From Micromonospora sp. WMMD1128 (GTDB lineage: Bacteria; Actinomycetota; Actinomycetes; Mycobacteriales; Micromonosporaceae), in NCBI RefSeq assembly GCF_027497235.1, contig NZ_CP114902.1, positions 5,730,001-5,794,000 of the forward strand: a DNA stretch of 64,000 nt, written 5' to 3'. Numbering within the stretch: the first letter of the stretch is position 1; the number at the start of each line of letters is the position of its first letter. Of this stretch, positions 1 through 7,736 are shown in pieces. The translations under genes and the position numbers were made by a program. The notes beneath the pieces were generated by a model that was not told the DNA's origin, made no database searches, and was given only the letters and a program-made list of their open reading frames with translations.

Positions 1-806
1 AGGATGCCGCCGTAGGTCAGGATCGGGGTGCGGGCCTGCCGGAAGGCGTACGCCAGCACGGTCCGCTCGGACAGGCCGCAGGCCCGGGCGAACTCGACCT
101 GCTTGGACTCCAACGCGGGCACCAGGGAGGCGTAGGTGCTGCGGGCGAAGTACGCCGAGTAGTAGATGCCCAGGGTCAGCACCGGCAGAATCGAGTGCGC
201 CACCGCCGAACGGAAGATCGTCATGTCACCGGCGATCAGCGAGTCGACGAGCAGGGCCCCGGTCACCGTCGGCGGCGGCTCGTCCATCAGACCGAGCCGG
301 CCGACCGGGGCCGGCGCCCACCCGGCGAGATAGAAGCAGAGGTAGATCAGCAGCAGGGCGAGGAAGAAGTCGGGGATCGACTGGAACGTGGTGACCACGA
401 AGCGGGAGCCCCGGTCGGCCAGGCTGCCCTTGTAGTACGCGCCCAGGGTGCCCAGGCCCACACCGAGCACCGCGGCCACGATGAGCGAGAGGATCACCAG
501 CTCCAGGGTGGCCGGGGCGAAGCGCAGGATCTCCGACAGGATCGGCCGGTCGGTGTAGTACGACGATCCGAGGTCGCCGTGGACCAGGCCGCCGAGGTAG
601 TCGACGAACCGCTCCCACAGGGGCCGGTCCAGACCGAGGCGTCGCTCGATCGCGGCCAGTTCCTCCGGGCCGGCGGCCGGTCCGGCGATGACCCCGACCG
701 GGTTGCCCGGCAGCGCGTTGACCAGAAGGAAGGCCAGCACGATGACCGAGAGCAGCCCCACCGGCAGGAAGAGCAACCGCCGTCGGGCGTAGCCGAGGAC
801 CCGCAT
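1..806 (-). CDS. ABC transporter permease, DppB-type (partial)
   Basis: Inner-membrane permease of a peptide/opine-type ABC importer. The start is seen and the C-terminus lies beyond the window edge; about 268 codons are visible. It begins MRVLGYARRRLLFLPVGL, a typical cytoplasmic start plus first membrane helix of the DppB/OppB family, followed by the periplasmic segment 'NALPGNPVGVIAGPAA' and the conserved 'GLDRPLWERFVDYLGGL' stretch. The late part 'EFARACGLSERTVLAYAFRQA' is the EAA loop that contacts the ATPase. The ATG overlaps the stop of the upstream amidohydrolase gene (TGATG), and GGAGGT sits just before it, so the two are translationally coupled. The matching solute-binding lipoprotein is probably the one at 13,112-14,725, about 12 kb upstream in the same catabolic region. 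The substrate cannot be read from sequence; a hydantoin- or amide-like compound is inferred from the neighbours. Confidence 0.9.
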   Translation of the reverse strand, partial: MRVLGYARRRLLFLPVGLLSVIVLAFLLVNALPGNPVGVIAGPAAGPEELAAIERRLGLDRPLWERFVDYLGGLVHGDLGSSYYTDRPILSEILRFAPATLELVILSLIVAAVLGVGLGTLGAYYKGSLADRGSRFVVTTFQSIPDFFLALLLIYLCFYLAGWAPAPVGRLGLMDEPPPTVTGALLVDSLIAGDMTIFRSAVAHSILPVLTLGIYYSAYFARSTYASLVPALESKQVEFARACGLSERTVLAYAFRQARTPILTYGGI

Positions 807-1441
807 CACATACCTCCCGGTCCGAGCAGCGCCATGGCTTCGTCCAGGGCCAGCACCTCGGCGTACTTGGCGCCGAGGTCGAACAGTGCGGCCTGGTGCG
901 GGCGCGGGTCGCGGTCCAGGCACGCCTCGGCGACGACGAGGGGGACGAAGCCGTGTTGCAGGGCGTCCACCGCGCTGGCCCGGACGCAGCCGCTTGTCGA
1001 GGCCCCACCGACGACGAGGGCGTCCACCCCCAGAACCCGCAGGGTGCTGGCCAGGCTGGTGCCGAAGAAGGCGCTGGCGTACTGCTTGGTCACCACCGTC
1101 TCGCCGGGGGCCGGGGCCAGGACCGGCGGGGCGGCGGCGAATGCGCTGCCCTGTTCGAAGACCCGCAGGGCGGGCACCTTGCGGGCGAAGAGACCGCCGT
1201 CCGCTCCGCCCGGGCTCAGTTGCACCCGGGTGTGGATCACCGGCACGCCGTGGCGGCGCGCGGCGTCGAGCAGTGTGGCGCAGGCCCGCAGGGCCGGCGG
1301 GTCGGTGTCGCCGGCGTAGAGCGGCGAGGCCGGGTCGAGGTAGGCGCGGACGAGGTCGACCAGGAGCAGGGCCCGGCGCGAGCCGCGACCCAGGTCGCCG
1401 CCGAAGCCGGCCCTGCGGTAGTCGCCCTGGAGGTCATCCAC
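806..1441 (-). CDS. Isochorismatase-like cysteine amidohydrolase
   Basis: Cytosolic hydrolase of the isochorismatase superfamily, 211 residues from a GTG start. The three family catalytic positions are visible: Asp in 'ALLLVDLVRAYL', Lys in 'VVTKQYASAFFG', and the nucleophilic Cys in 'GGASTSGCVRASAVDAL'. The STSGCVR context resembles N-carbamoylsarcosine amidohydrolases more than isochorismatases, which fits a hydantoin-opening pathway that would yield an N-carbamoyl product. This functional choice is inference; nicotinamidase- or ureidoacrylate-type activity is possible. The GTG is chosen because the only nearby ATG is out of frame and the GTG lies directly after the CoA-transferase stop. 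It is the middle gene of a three-gene unit with the CoA-transferase upstream and the ABC permease overlapping downstream. Confidence 0.85.
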   Translation of the reverse strand: MDDLQGDYRRAGFGGDLGRGSRRALLLVDLVRAYLDPASPLYAGDTDPPALRACATLLDAARRHGVPVIHTRVQLSPGGADGGLFARKVPALRVFEQGSAFAAAPPVLAPAPGETVVTKQYASAFFGTSLASTLRVLGVDALVVGGASTSGCVRASAVDALQHGFVPLVVAEACLDRDPRPHQAALFDLGAKYAEVLALDEAMALLGPGGM

Positions 1442-1452
1442 CGTGGCCGCCC

Positions 1453-2664
1453 CTAGATGACGCCGCTGGTACGCAGCGCGTCGATCTCGGCGGTCTCCAG
1501 CCCGACTATGTCGCTGAGCACCTCGTCGGTGTGTTCCCCGAGCTGCGGCCCGGCCCACTTGATCCGCCCCGGGGTCGCCGACAGCCTCGGCACCACGTTC
1601 TGCATGGGGAACTCGCCGAACTCGGGGTGGGCGACGCGGACGATGGCCTCCCGGGCGGCGAAGTGCTCGTCCGCGAGCATCTCCGGGGCGCGGTAGACCC
1701 GGCCGACCGGGACGTCGTGCTTGACCATCACCGCCATCAGCTCCTCGGTGTCGTGCTGCGCCGACCAGTTCGCGATGATGCCGTCCAGCTCGACCTGGTG
1801 CCGGCCCCGGCCGGCGTGGGTGGCGAAGCGCTCGTCGGTGCCGAGTTCGGCCATGTCCATGGCCGCGGCCAGCCGCCGGAAGACGGTGTCCTGGTTGGCC
1901 GCGATGAGCACCAGTCCGTCGTCGCGGGTGGGATAGACGTTCGAGGGGGCGATGTTGGGCAGGATGGCGCCGGTGCGTTCGCGGACGTGACCGGCCAGGG
2001 CGTACTCGGGCAGCAGCGACTCCATCATCGCCAGCACCGCCTCGTAGATCGCCGAGTCGACCTTCTGGCCCCGGCCGGTGCGGTCGCGGACCCGCAGCGC
2101 CATCAGGGCGCCCAGGGCGGCGAAGGTGCCGGCCAGGGAGTCGCCGAGGCTGATGCCGACCCGGCTGGGTGGCGTCTGCGGGTCGCCGACGACGTAGCGC
2201 AGGCCACCCATGGCCTCGCCGACGGAGCCGTAGCCGGGGCGGGCGGAGTAGGGCCCGTCCTGGCCGAAACCGGAGACCTGGACCATGACCAGCCCGGGGT
2301 TGGCCTCGGACATCTGCTCGTAGCCCAGGCCCCAGCGCTGCATGGTGCCGGGCCGGAAGTTCTCCACCACCACGTCGCACTGGGCGATCAGCCGCCGGGC
2401 CACCGACTGGCCCTCGGGGGTGCGCAGGTCGACGGTGATGGACTTCTTGTTGCGCGCCACGATCGGCCACCACAGCGACTTGCCGTGCGGCTTCTCCTGG
2501 CCCCACTCGCGCATCGGGTCGCCCTGACGCGGGGGTTCGCACTTGATGACCTCGGCGCCGAAGTCCGCCAGGAGTTGGCTGCAGAACGGCCCGGCGAGCA
2601 GGGAACCGAACTCGACCACGCGTACGCCGTGCAGCGGTCCCTCGTGGTGCAGATCGCTAGACAT
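1453..2664 (-). CDS. Family III CoA-transferase (CaiB/BaiF)
   Basis: Transfers CoA between carboxylic acids, so it would activate an acid intermediate of the neighbouring pathway. 403 residues from the ATG at 2,664, which is preceded by GAGAGG; a GTG two codons earlier is an alternative. Family marks are the N-terminal 'VVEFGSLLAGPFCSQLLADFGAEVIKCE' region (residues about 15-42), 'NKKSITVDLRTPEG', 'ENFRPGTM', and 'GISLGDSLAGTFAAL', whose Asp is the expected acyl-anhydride-forming residue. Length is normal for the family. It is the first gene of its transcription unit: a 152-bp gap with a perfect TTGTATACAA palindrome separates it from the flavoprotein gene upstream. Donor and acceptor acids are unknown. 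Confidence 0.9.
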   Translation of the reverse strand: MSSDLHHEGPLHGVRVVEFGSLLAGPFCSQLLADFGAEVIKCEPPRQGDPMREWGQEKPHGKSLWWPIVARNKKSITVDLRTPEGQSVARRLIAQCDVVVENFRPGTMQRWGLGYEQMSEANPGLVMVQVSGFGQDGPYSARPGYGSVGEAMGGLRYVVGDPQTPPSRVGISLGDSLAGTFAALGALMALRVRDRTGRGQKVDSAIYEAVLAMMESLLPEYALAGHVRERTGAILPNIAPSNVYPTRDDGLVLIAANQDTVFRRLAAAMDMAELGTDERFATHAGRGRHQVELDGIIANWSAQHDTEELMAVMVKHDVPVGRVYRAPEMLADEHFAAREAIVRVAHPEFGEFPMQNVVPRLSATPGRIKWAGPQLGEHTDEVLSDIVGLETAEIDALRTSGVI

Positions 2665-2694
2665 GAACACCTCTCATAGCAGCCACCAAGTGGT

Positions 2695-2708
2695 TGTTGT
2701 ATACAACA
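2695..2708. promoter_or_regulatory. Perfect 14-bp palindrome, GntR-type operator
   Basis: TGTTGTATACAACA is its own reverse complement and contains the core TTGTATACAA. It lies 31 bp upstream of the CoA-transferase ATG in the 152-bp gap after the flavoprotein gene. The same core recurs before the solute-binding protein gene (14,805) and in degenerate form in the divergent hydantoinase/cupin promoter region. Such GTATAC-centred palindromes are typical targets of FCD-type GntR regulators. No such regulator is encoded in this window. Confidence 0.7.
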
Positions 2709-2816
2709 GGCAGGCGGGACTCGATGTCAACAGCGGTTTCTTCCGGCCAGATTCAGATTCGCGCCCACATTCGGACGTTCATGCATACACAGAACGGTAG
2801 GGAGGCTCGACGTCCG

Positions 2817-4238
2817 TCACGCCCGTCCGCCCAGCCGCCGGCCGAGCAGCCGCCCGAACGCCAGCGCCGGCGTCACCGCCATCCCCCCGCAGAACGCCGC
2901 GCCGCTGGTGGCCCCCATGCCGATGGCCTCACCGACGGCGTGCAGCCCGGCCACGACCGCGCCACCGGGCCGCCGGACCCGCAGGTCGGTGTCGACGTCC
3001 AGCCCGCCGAAACTGCACAGCAGCGCGGCCACCGAGCGAAGGGCGTAGTAGGGCGGCCGGACCAGGGGGTACGCGGGCGCCCGGCGGCCCAGCGGGTCCA
3101 CCCCCTGCCGCACCGCGAGGTGGTACGCCCGTACCGTCTCGACGAGCCCGTTCGCGTCGATGCCCGCCCGACGGGCCAGGTCGGCCAGGTCGTCGGCGAC
3201 CCAGGCCACGTCCCCCCGCCGCGCCTCCGCCCGGAACCGCTCCTCCCCCCAGGCCGGCACCAGGGGTGGCCCCGCCGCCAGGGCCGCCGAGTCGCAGACG
3301 ATCCAGAACTCGCCCCCCGGCTGCTCCTGCACGGCCCGCTCGTGCCCGGTGACGTCGTCGAGGTCCTCGGCGACGAACCGGCGCCCGGCCGCGTTGACCC
3401 AGATCTCCCGGGGCGGGCGCTCGACCGGCGCGAGGTGCGCCAACTCCGACCAGAAGTCCACCCGCCCCGGCTGGGAGCGGCGTTCGAGCAGGCCGAGCCG
3501 GGGGGTGTGCAGATCGGCGAAGCGGACCTCGGCCCCCAACGGCGTGGCCATCTCGATCGCCGCGCCGGTGGAGGTCGGCACCGCGTTGGTCACCAGCCGG
3601 GGCCCGCCCGGGGTCAGCTCACGGAACAGGTCCGGGTTGGCGCCGTACCCGCCGGAGGCCAGCACCGTGACTCCGGCGCGGACCTCGCGGGGGCCCTCGG
3701 GCGTGTCCAGGAACGCACCGGTGACCGCGCCGCCGGCGCTGGTCAGCCGGGTGGCGCGCGAGCGCAGCCGCAGGGTGACCCGGCCGGCGGCCACCTGCTC
3801 GTCCAGCAGCGGACGCAGCGTCTCCCGGATCGACCGGCCGTGCCCGGTCCCCCAGTAGGTCCGGGGCCGGGAGTACGGGGAGTGCCCGTGATAGACCACA
3901 GGTGTGCCCGGGGCGAACGGGAAACCGTGCTCGTCGAGCCAGTCCACGACACCGGCGGCCTCGTCGACCGCCAGCCGGATCAGCGCCGGGTCACCGCGGT
4001 GGTGCCCGATGCGCAGCACGTCGGCGTAGTGCCGGTCCGGGTCGTCGTCGATACCCGCCTGGCGTTGCCGCCGGGTGCCCGCGGCGCTCATGTGCCCGGC
4101 CGAGACGCTGAGCGTGCCGCCGATGTCGGTGCCCCCGTCGACAAGTTCGACGCGGAGCCCGGCCCGCGCCGCCTCGATCGCGCACGGCAGGCCGGCGGTG
4201 CCGGCCCCGATCACCAGCAGGTCGGCCTCCCCGCTCAT
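2817..4238 (-). CDS. FAD-dependent oxidoreductase, fumarate reductase/KsdD-like
   Basis: Flavoprotein of 473 residues, related to fumarate reductase flavoprotein subunits and 3-ketosteroid dehydrogenases. The N-terminal dinucleotide fold is clear: 'LLVIGAGTAGLPCAIEAARAG' with the acidic ribose-binding end 'VELVDGG' (residues 6-35). 'ASGGYGANPDLF' in the middle and 'AVGEAIGMGATSGAAFCGGM' near the C-terminus are the usual second FAD contacts. Its ATG overlaps the stop of the alpha/beta hydrolase by 4 bp (ATGA), so it is the last gene of the shell operon. It may desaturate or reduce a small carboxylic acid or imide; the substrate is not deducible. It has no haem or Fe-S domain and no signal peptide. 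Confidence 0.85.
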   Translation of the reverse strand: MSGEADLLVIGAGTAGLPCAIEAARAGLRVELVDGGTDIGGTLSVSAGHMSAAGTRRQRQAGIDDDPDRHYADVLRIGHHRGDPALIRLAVDEAAGVVDWLDEHGFPFAPGTPVVYHGHSPYSRPRTYWGTGHGRSIRETLRPLLDEQVAAGRVTLRLRSRATRLTSAGGAVTGAFLDTPEGPREVRAGVTVLASGGYGANPDLFRELTPGGPRLVTNAVPTSTGAAIEMATPLGAEVRFADLHTPRLGLLERRSQPGRVDFWSELAHLAPVERPPREIWVNAAGRRFVAEDLDDVTGHERAVQEQPGGEFWIVCDSAALAAGPPLVPAWGEERFRAEARRGDVAWVADDLADLARRAGIDANGLVETVRAYHLAVRQGVDPLGRRAPAYPLVRPPYYALRSVAALLCSFGGLDVDTDLRVRRPGGAVVAGLHAVGEAIGMGATSGAAFCGGMAVTPALAFGRLLGRRLGGRA

Positions 4239-5041
4239 CGCGCGCCCGCCCGGTCGTGCCCGACCCGGCCGGTGGTGACGAAGGACGACACCACGGCGGC
4301 GTACTCCTCCGGCACCCGCCAGGGCAGTTGGCCGGTGGTGTCGGTCAGCCGCACGGCGACGGCGTCGGGACGGATCGCCTGCGCCAGCGCGTCGCCGTCG
4401 GCGAGCATGTCGCGGGCGGCGGTCAGCAGCAGCACCGGGCAGGGCAGGGCGCGCAGTGGCTCGGTCGGGTCGTAGGCGAACGCGGCCCGGTACGCCCAGT
4501 TGTACCGCTCGAAGACCGAGGCAATGTTCGCCACCGCGAGGTTGACCAGCTCCGGCGGCCCCTCCCAGATGTCGAGGTAGCGGGCCCAGAGCTCGTCCAG
4601 GTGCCGTCCGGCCGGGTCGATCGGCTTGTCCGGCGCCCAGGAGGCGCCGAGGCGTTCCCGCTCGGCCCGGTCCAGCACCAGCCCCGACAGGATGGCGTGG
4701 GTGACCCGGTCGGGGCCGGCGAGCTGGGCGACGGCCAGGGCCAGCGAGGCTCCGGTGTGCTGCCCGGCGACGGCGAACTCGGTGACTCCGAGGGCGTCGA
4801 CGGCGTCGAGCAGCAGGCGGGCGTAGCCGGGGATGTCAAGCGACTCGCGGGGCGGGTCGGAGAGCCCGTACCCGGGGGTGTCCAAGGCGAACGCGCGCAG
4901 CGTGCGGCCGAGGGCGGGCAGGGCCGGGGCGAAGACGTTCGACGCCTGCGGCGACTCGTGGAACAGCACCACGGCGGGTCCACCGGTGCCGGCGGTGCGG
5001 TAGTGGATCTGCGCTCCGGGCGGGCCGACGTATCCGCGCAT
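4235..5041 (-). CDS. Alpha/beta hydrolase with a GQHTG nucleophile elbow
   Basis: 268 residues, soluble alpha/beta-hydrolase fold. 'GTGGPAVVLFHESPQASNVF' is the oxyanion-hole region (HE instead of the usual HG), 'ALDTPGYGLSDPP' is the typical strand 4 loop, and 'FAVAGQHTGASLALA' occupies the nucleophile elbow. There the expected Ser/Cys/Asp of G-x-Nuc-x-G is His. An Asp acid candidate is in 'LLTAARDMLADGD'. The missing canonical nucleophile means either a non-hydrolytic lyase/dioxygenase-like chemistry or a different catalytic residue. Similar His elbows occur, as far as I recall, in some actinobacterial hydrolase annotations. It starts at the ATG just after the long BMC-H stop, preceded by GGGAAG, and overlaps the flavoprotein gene. 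Confidence 0.8.
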   Translation of the reverse strand: MRGYVGPPGAQIHYRTAGTGGPAVVLFHESPQASNVFAPALPALGRTLRAFALDTPGYGLSDPPRESLDIPGYARLLLDAVDALGVTEFAVAGQHTGASLALAVAQLAGPDRVTHAILSGLVLDRAERERLGASWAPDKPIDPAGRHLDELWARYLDIWEGPPELVNLAVANIASVFERYNWAYRAAFAYDPTEPLRALPCPVLLLTAARDMLADGDALAQAIRPDAVAVRLTDTTGQLPWRVPEEYAAVVSSFVTTGRVGHDRAGAR

Positions 5042-5042
5042 G

Positions 5043-5633
5043 TCACTTCCCTCGGGGTCGGGGGGTGGGGGGTTCGGGGGGTGGCTCGGACGGGCCGGCG
5101 GTGGGCGGACGCCGTTTCGGGGCGGTCGAGCGCGCGGCGCGCCGGGTCGGGCCCCCGCCGGCCTTGCGGGCCGGTCGGCCGGCAAGCTCGGTGGGCGGCG
5201 ACGCGGCGGGTCCGCTGGGCGGCGACGCAGGGGCGGGCTCGCCGGGCGGCGACGCGGCGGCGGGCCCGGGGTCGGGGTCGGGCGACTCGGCCCCGTCGGC
5301 GGCGGGAGGTGGCGCGGTGGTCGGTGGCGCAGGCGGCGGCGTCCCGCCGGCCCGGGGTTCACGCAGCAGGTCCGTCGGCACGGTGGGTCGACCGATCACG
5401 GTCGTCACGGCGGTCCCGCCGATCGCGGCCACCGCCCGCCGGGCGCTCTCCACCGCGGCCGTGACCGAGGCCATGTCGCCGACGAGGGAGACCGTGACGA
5501 GTCCGTCGCCGATGCGTCGTACGCCGATCAGCCGCACCTCGGCCGCCTTGCCCATCACGTCGACGGCGACGATCGAGGCGGTCAGTCCCCGTGTCTCGAC
5601 CATGCCGAGCGCACCCGCATCCCACAGATCCAC
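5043..5633 (-). CDS. BMC-H shell protein with a long Pro/Ala-rich C-terminal tail
   Basis: Hexamer-forming bacterial microcompartment shell protein. Residues about 8-92 are a complete BMC domain: 'GALGMVETRGLTASIVAVDVM', 'KAAEVRLIGVRRIGDGLVTV', 'GDMASVTAAVESARRA'. This is the PduA/EutM/CcmK type. It then carries about 100 extra residues rich in Pro, Ala, Gly and Ser with several Arg/Lys, ending 'PPPEPPTPRPRGK'. Canonical BMC-H proteins stop after about 90-100 residues. The tail has no recognisable domain and is probably disordered; because hexamer C-termini often face one side of the shell, it could coat that face or bind cargo (inference). The GTG start is preceded by AAGGACTGAC and lies directly after the BMC-P stop. 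Confidence 0.92.
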   Translation of the reverse strand: MDLWDAGALGMVETRGLTASIVAVDVMGKAAEVRLIGVRRIGDGLVTVSLVGDMASVTAAVESARRAVAAIGGTAVTTVIGRPTVPTDLLREPRAGGTPPPAPPTTAPPPAADGAESPDPDPGPAAASPPGEPAPASPPSGPAASPPTELAGRPARKAGGGPTRRAARSTAPKRRPPTAGPSEPPPEPPTPRPRGK

Positions 5634-5634
5634 G

Positions 5635-5922
5635 TCAGTCCTTCACGTAGTTGAGCCACGCCTCGGTCTCCAGCCGGTCGACGATCGCGACGATGCTGGA
5701 GTCCACCGGCGCCTGACCGGGTTGCCGCAGCGCCAGCCGCGCGGCGCCACCCGTGGCGATCAGGACGACCTCGCCCCTGCCGGCGCCGACGGTGTCGACG
5801 GCGACGTAGGGCTCCCCGGCGGGCGTCTCACCCAGGGGCGCGACGACGAGCAGCTTGGCCCCGGTCAGCGCCTCGGACTTGACGGTGCTGACCACCGAGC
5901 CGATCACCCGGGCGACACGCAT
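5635..5922 (-). CDS. BMC-P pentameric vertex protein (EutN/CcmL)
   Basis: 95-residue EutN/CcmL-family protein, which forms pentamers that cap the vertices of a polyhedral microcompartment. It begins MRVARVIGSVVSTVKSEAL and continues 'GAKLLVVAPLG', 'VAVDTVGAGRGEVVLIATGGAARLAL', then 'PVDSSIVAIVDRLE', all hallmark segments of the family at normal length. The ATG is preceded by GAGGTGG. Its presence together with BMC-H and BMC-T genes shows that a closed shell, not only a sheet, can be made. It sits between the BMC-T gene and the long-tailed BMC-H gene with almost no spacing, in line with one polycistronic message. Confidence 0.95.
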   Translation of the reverse strand: MRVARVIGSVVSTVKSEALTGAKLLVVAPLGETPAGEPYVAVDTVGAGRGEVVLIATGGAARLALRQPGQAPVDSSIVAIVDRLETEAWLNYVKD

Positions 5923-5941
5923 GCCGAACCACCTCGTTTCT

Positions 5942-6574
5942 CTAGCGTCGCTGCGACCAGGGCTTCGTCTCGAACGCCCGACGGACCGCCTCGCGGGCCG
6001 ACTCCACCTCCGAGTGCAGCCCGGAGACCCACAGCCGGCCGAACTGGCCGACCCCCCGGACGTCGATGATCTTGACGCCGGCGGACTTCTCCACCTCGTT
6101 GCCGACCGCGGAGATGTAGGCGGCGGGCTGGCACTCGACCACGAGCATCGACTCGCCGGCCACCAGCAGGGAGCCCTTGCGGGACCGGTTGACCAGTTGC
6201 GCCTGGTAGGCGTCGATGTTGGAGACGACCTTCGCCGAGACCAGCTCCGCCGGCTGCGCGTCCGCCTCGGTGATCCCGAGCAGGTCCAGGATGGTCTGAC
6301 CGGCCTGGCGCACGGCGTCCTGCGACATCGAGTGCAGCTCGGTCATGCCGTACTGCCGCTCGACGACCTGGGAGCCGGGGCGGACCCCGGCGGCCTTGAC
6401 GGCGGCGTCGACCAGGGCGTAGACGTCGCTGCCCGGGGAGATCTCCAGGTAGAGCTCGGACATCCCCTCGACCACCGGGTCACCTGACATCACGCTGCCG
6501 AGCAGGGCGGCCATCTGCGGTTGGAGCCGGTCGACGAACGCGAAGGTACGCAGCTCGACGTCGTTGCGGGCCAT
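5942..6574 (-). CDS. BMC-T tandem-domain shell protein
   Basis: 210 residues with two BMC domains in tandem, forming pseudohexameric trimers. Domain 1 covers roughly residues 10-105 ('ELYLEISPGSDVYALVDAAV', 'VRPGSQVVERQYGMTELHS') and domain 2 roughly 110-205 ('LLVAGESMLVVECQPAAYIS', 'GVGQFGRLWVSG'). The opening 'RTFAFVDRLQPQMAALLG' and the 'SPG...VRPG.QVVER.YG..E.H' spacing match the Haliangium-type BMC-T proteins known to stack as double trimers with gated pores. Such pores are thought to admit larger substrates or cofactors. It follows the methyltransferase stop by one base (TGAgATG), with BMC-P next downstream. Confidence 0.93.
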   Translation of the reverse strand: MARNDVELRTFAFVDRLQPQMAALLGSVMSGDPVVEGMSELYLEISPGSDVYALVDAAVKAAGVRPGSQVVERQYGMTELHSMSQDAVRQAGQTILDLLGITEADAQPAELVSAKVVSNIDAYQAQLVNRSRKGSLLVAGESMLVVECQPAAYISAVGNEVEKSAGVKIIDVRGVGQFGRLWVSGLHSEVESAREAVRRAFETKPWSQRR

Positions 6575-6575
6575 C

Positions 6576-7736
6576 TCAGCGCCGGCCCACGAGCAGCGCG
6601 AGGGTGCCGCTGCTGCGCCGCTCACCGCTCTGCAGCACCCGGCCGGTGGGGGTGGAGACCTCCTCGACGCACTCCCGCTTGCAGGACAGCTCGGTGCAGT
6701 CGCCGGTGAACCCGGCGTCCCGGGCGGCCTGGACCAGGTCCATGTCCCGCATCGGGCCCCAGAACGGCTCGTTGTTGTTCCAGGTGTCCCAGTCGATGAG
6801 GAACTGCACGAGCGGGTCCAGCCCGGCGTAGCCCGGGAAGTCCGCGTGGATCATCATGCCGCCCGGGGCGAGCAGCCGGTGGCACTCCCGCAGCACGGCG
6901 CGGACCGCCTCCGGCGGCATCTCGTGCAGCAGGATGTGCGAGACGACCAGGTCGAAGTGCCCCGACGGGAAGCCGGTGGCCTCGGCATTGCGCTGCGCGA
7001 AGTGCACCTTGCGACCCAGGGACTCCGCCCGGCCGTGACCGTAGCGCAGCAGGGCCGCGCCGACGTCGATGCCGTGCACCTCCGCCTCGGGATAGGCGTC
7101 GACGTAGGGCAGCGTGGAGTTGCCGACGCCGCAGCCGATCTCCAGGATGCGCTTGGGACGGAAGTCCTTGTGCGTGGCCTTCAGGTAGTTGTTCACCACC
7201 GACTGGCCGTAGTCGTCGTTGAGCTCGCCCATCTGGCCGGTGGCGTAGACGTAGACGCCCCGGTCGTAGAGCGCCCCGGCGGTGACGTCGCCGGGGACGT
7301 ACTCGCCCCGGTAGCCGCCGGGCATGGCGTGGATGTCGATGCCCCAGAAATACCAGGGCAGGACGAAGTCGGGGTCCAGCTCCAGCGAACCGAGGGTGCG
7401 TCCGGTCCGCTCCGCCCTGGCCCGCAGGTCGTCCAGTTGCCGGGCGATGCTGTCGGCCACCACGTTCCAGAGCAGGTCCTGGCTCGCCCGCCGCACCGAG
7501 CTCCAGAGCTGGTAGTACGGCTCGGGTTCCATCGCCCGGCGGACCGTCTCCCGGTCCCGGGGCGGGACGCCCATCTCCTGCTGGTAACGGGGCACGACGC
7601 GGTGCGCGTACAGCTCCCGTACCCCCGGGGTCACCTCGGTCGAGATGTGCGACTTCAACGCCCGGACGAACGTCTCCCGGGCCAGTTCGTCGTGGTTCTC
7701 CGTCGGCAACAGGCCGTGCCGCTGCTGTTGTTTCAC
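6576..7736 (-). CDS. SAM-dependent methyltransferase embedded in the shell operon
   Basis: 386 residues from a GTG start preceded by GGGGGAGG; the start overlaps the preceding gene's stop (GTGA). The C-terminal half is a class I methyltransferase: motif I 'ILEIGCGVGNSTLPYVDAYP', the acidic 'VHGIDVGAALLRYG', motif III 'FDLVVSHILLHEMPPE' and 'RLLAPGGMMIHADFPG'. The first ~190 residues are a helical domain I do not recognise ('ETFVRALKSHISTEVTPGVRELYAHRVV'), possibly a substrate or cargo domain. Methyltransferases are not standard BMC cargo. Possible roles are N-methylation of a hydantoin-like substrate or modification of a pathway intermediate; neither is shown by sequence. Confidence 0.8.
   Translation of the reverse strand: MKQQQRHGLLPTENHDELARETFVRALKSHISTEVTPGVRELYAHRVVPRYQQEMGVPPRDRETVRRAMEPEPYYQLWSSVRRASQDLLWNVVADSIARQLDDLRARAERTGRTLGSLELDPDFVLPWYFWGIDIHAMPGGYRGEYVPGDVTAGALYDRGVYVYATGQMGELNDDYGQSVVNNYLKATHKDFRPKRILEIGCGVGNSTLPYVDAYPEAEVHGIDVGAALLRYGHGRAESLGRKVHFAQRNAEATGFPSGHFDLVVSHILLHEMPPEAVRAVLRECHRLLAPGGMMIHADFPGYAGLDPLVQFLIDWDTWNNNEPFWGPMRDMDLVQAARDAGFTGDCTELSCKRECVEEVSTPTGRVLQSGERRSSGTLALLVGRR

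Noticed and set aside
2694..4475. Long plus-strand ORF opposite the flavoprotein gene
   Set aside because: GC-rich shadow frame with Pro/Arg/Gly-rich product; the minus-strand gene has clear FAD motifs.
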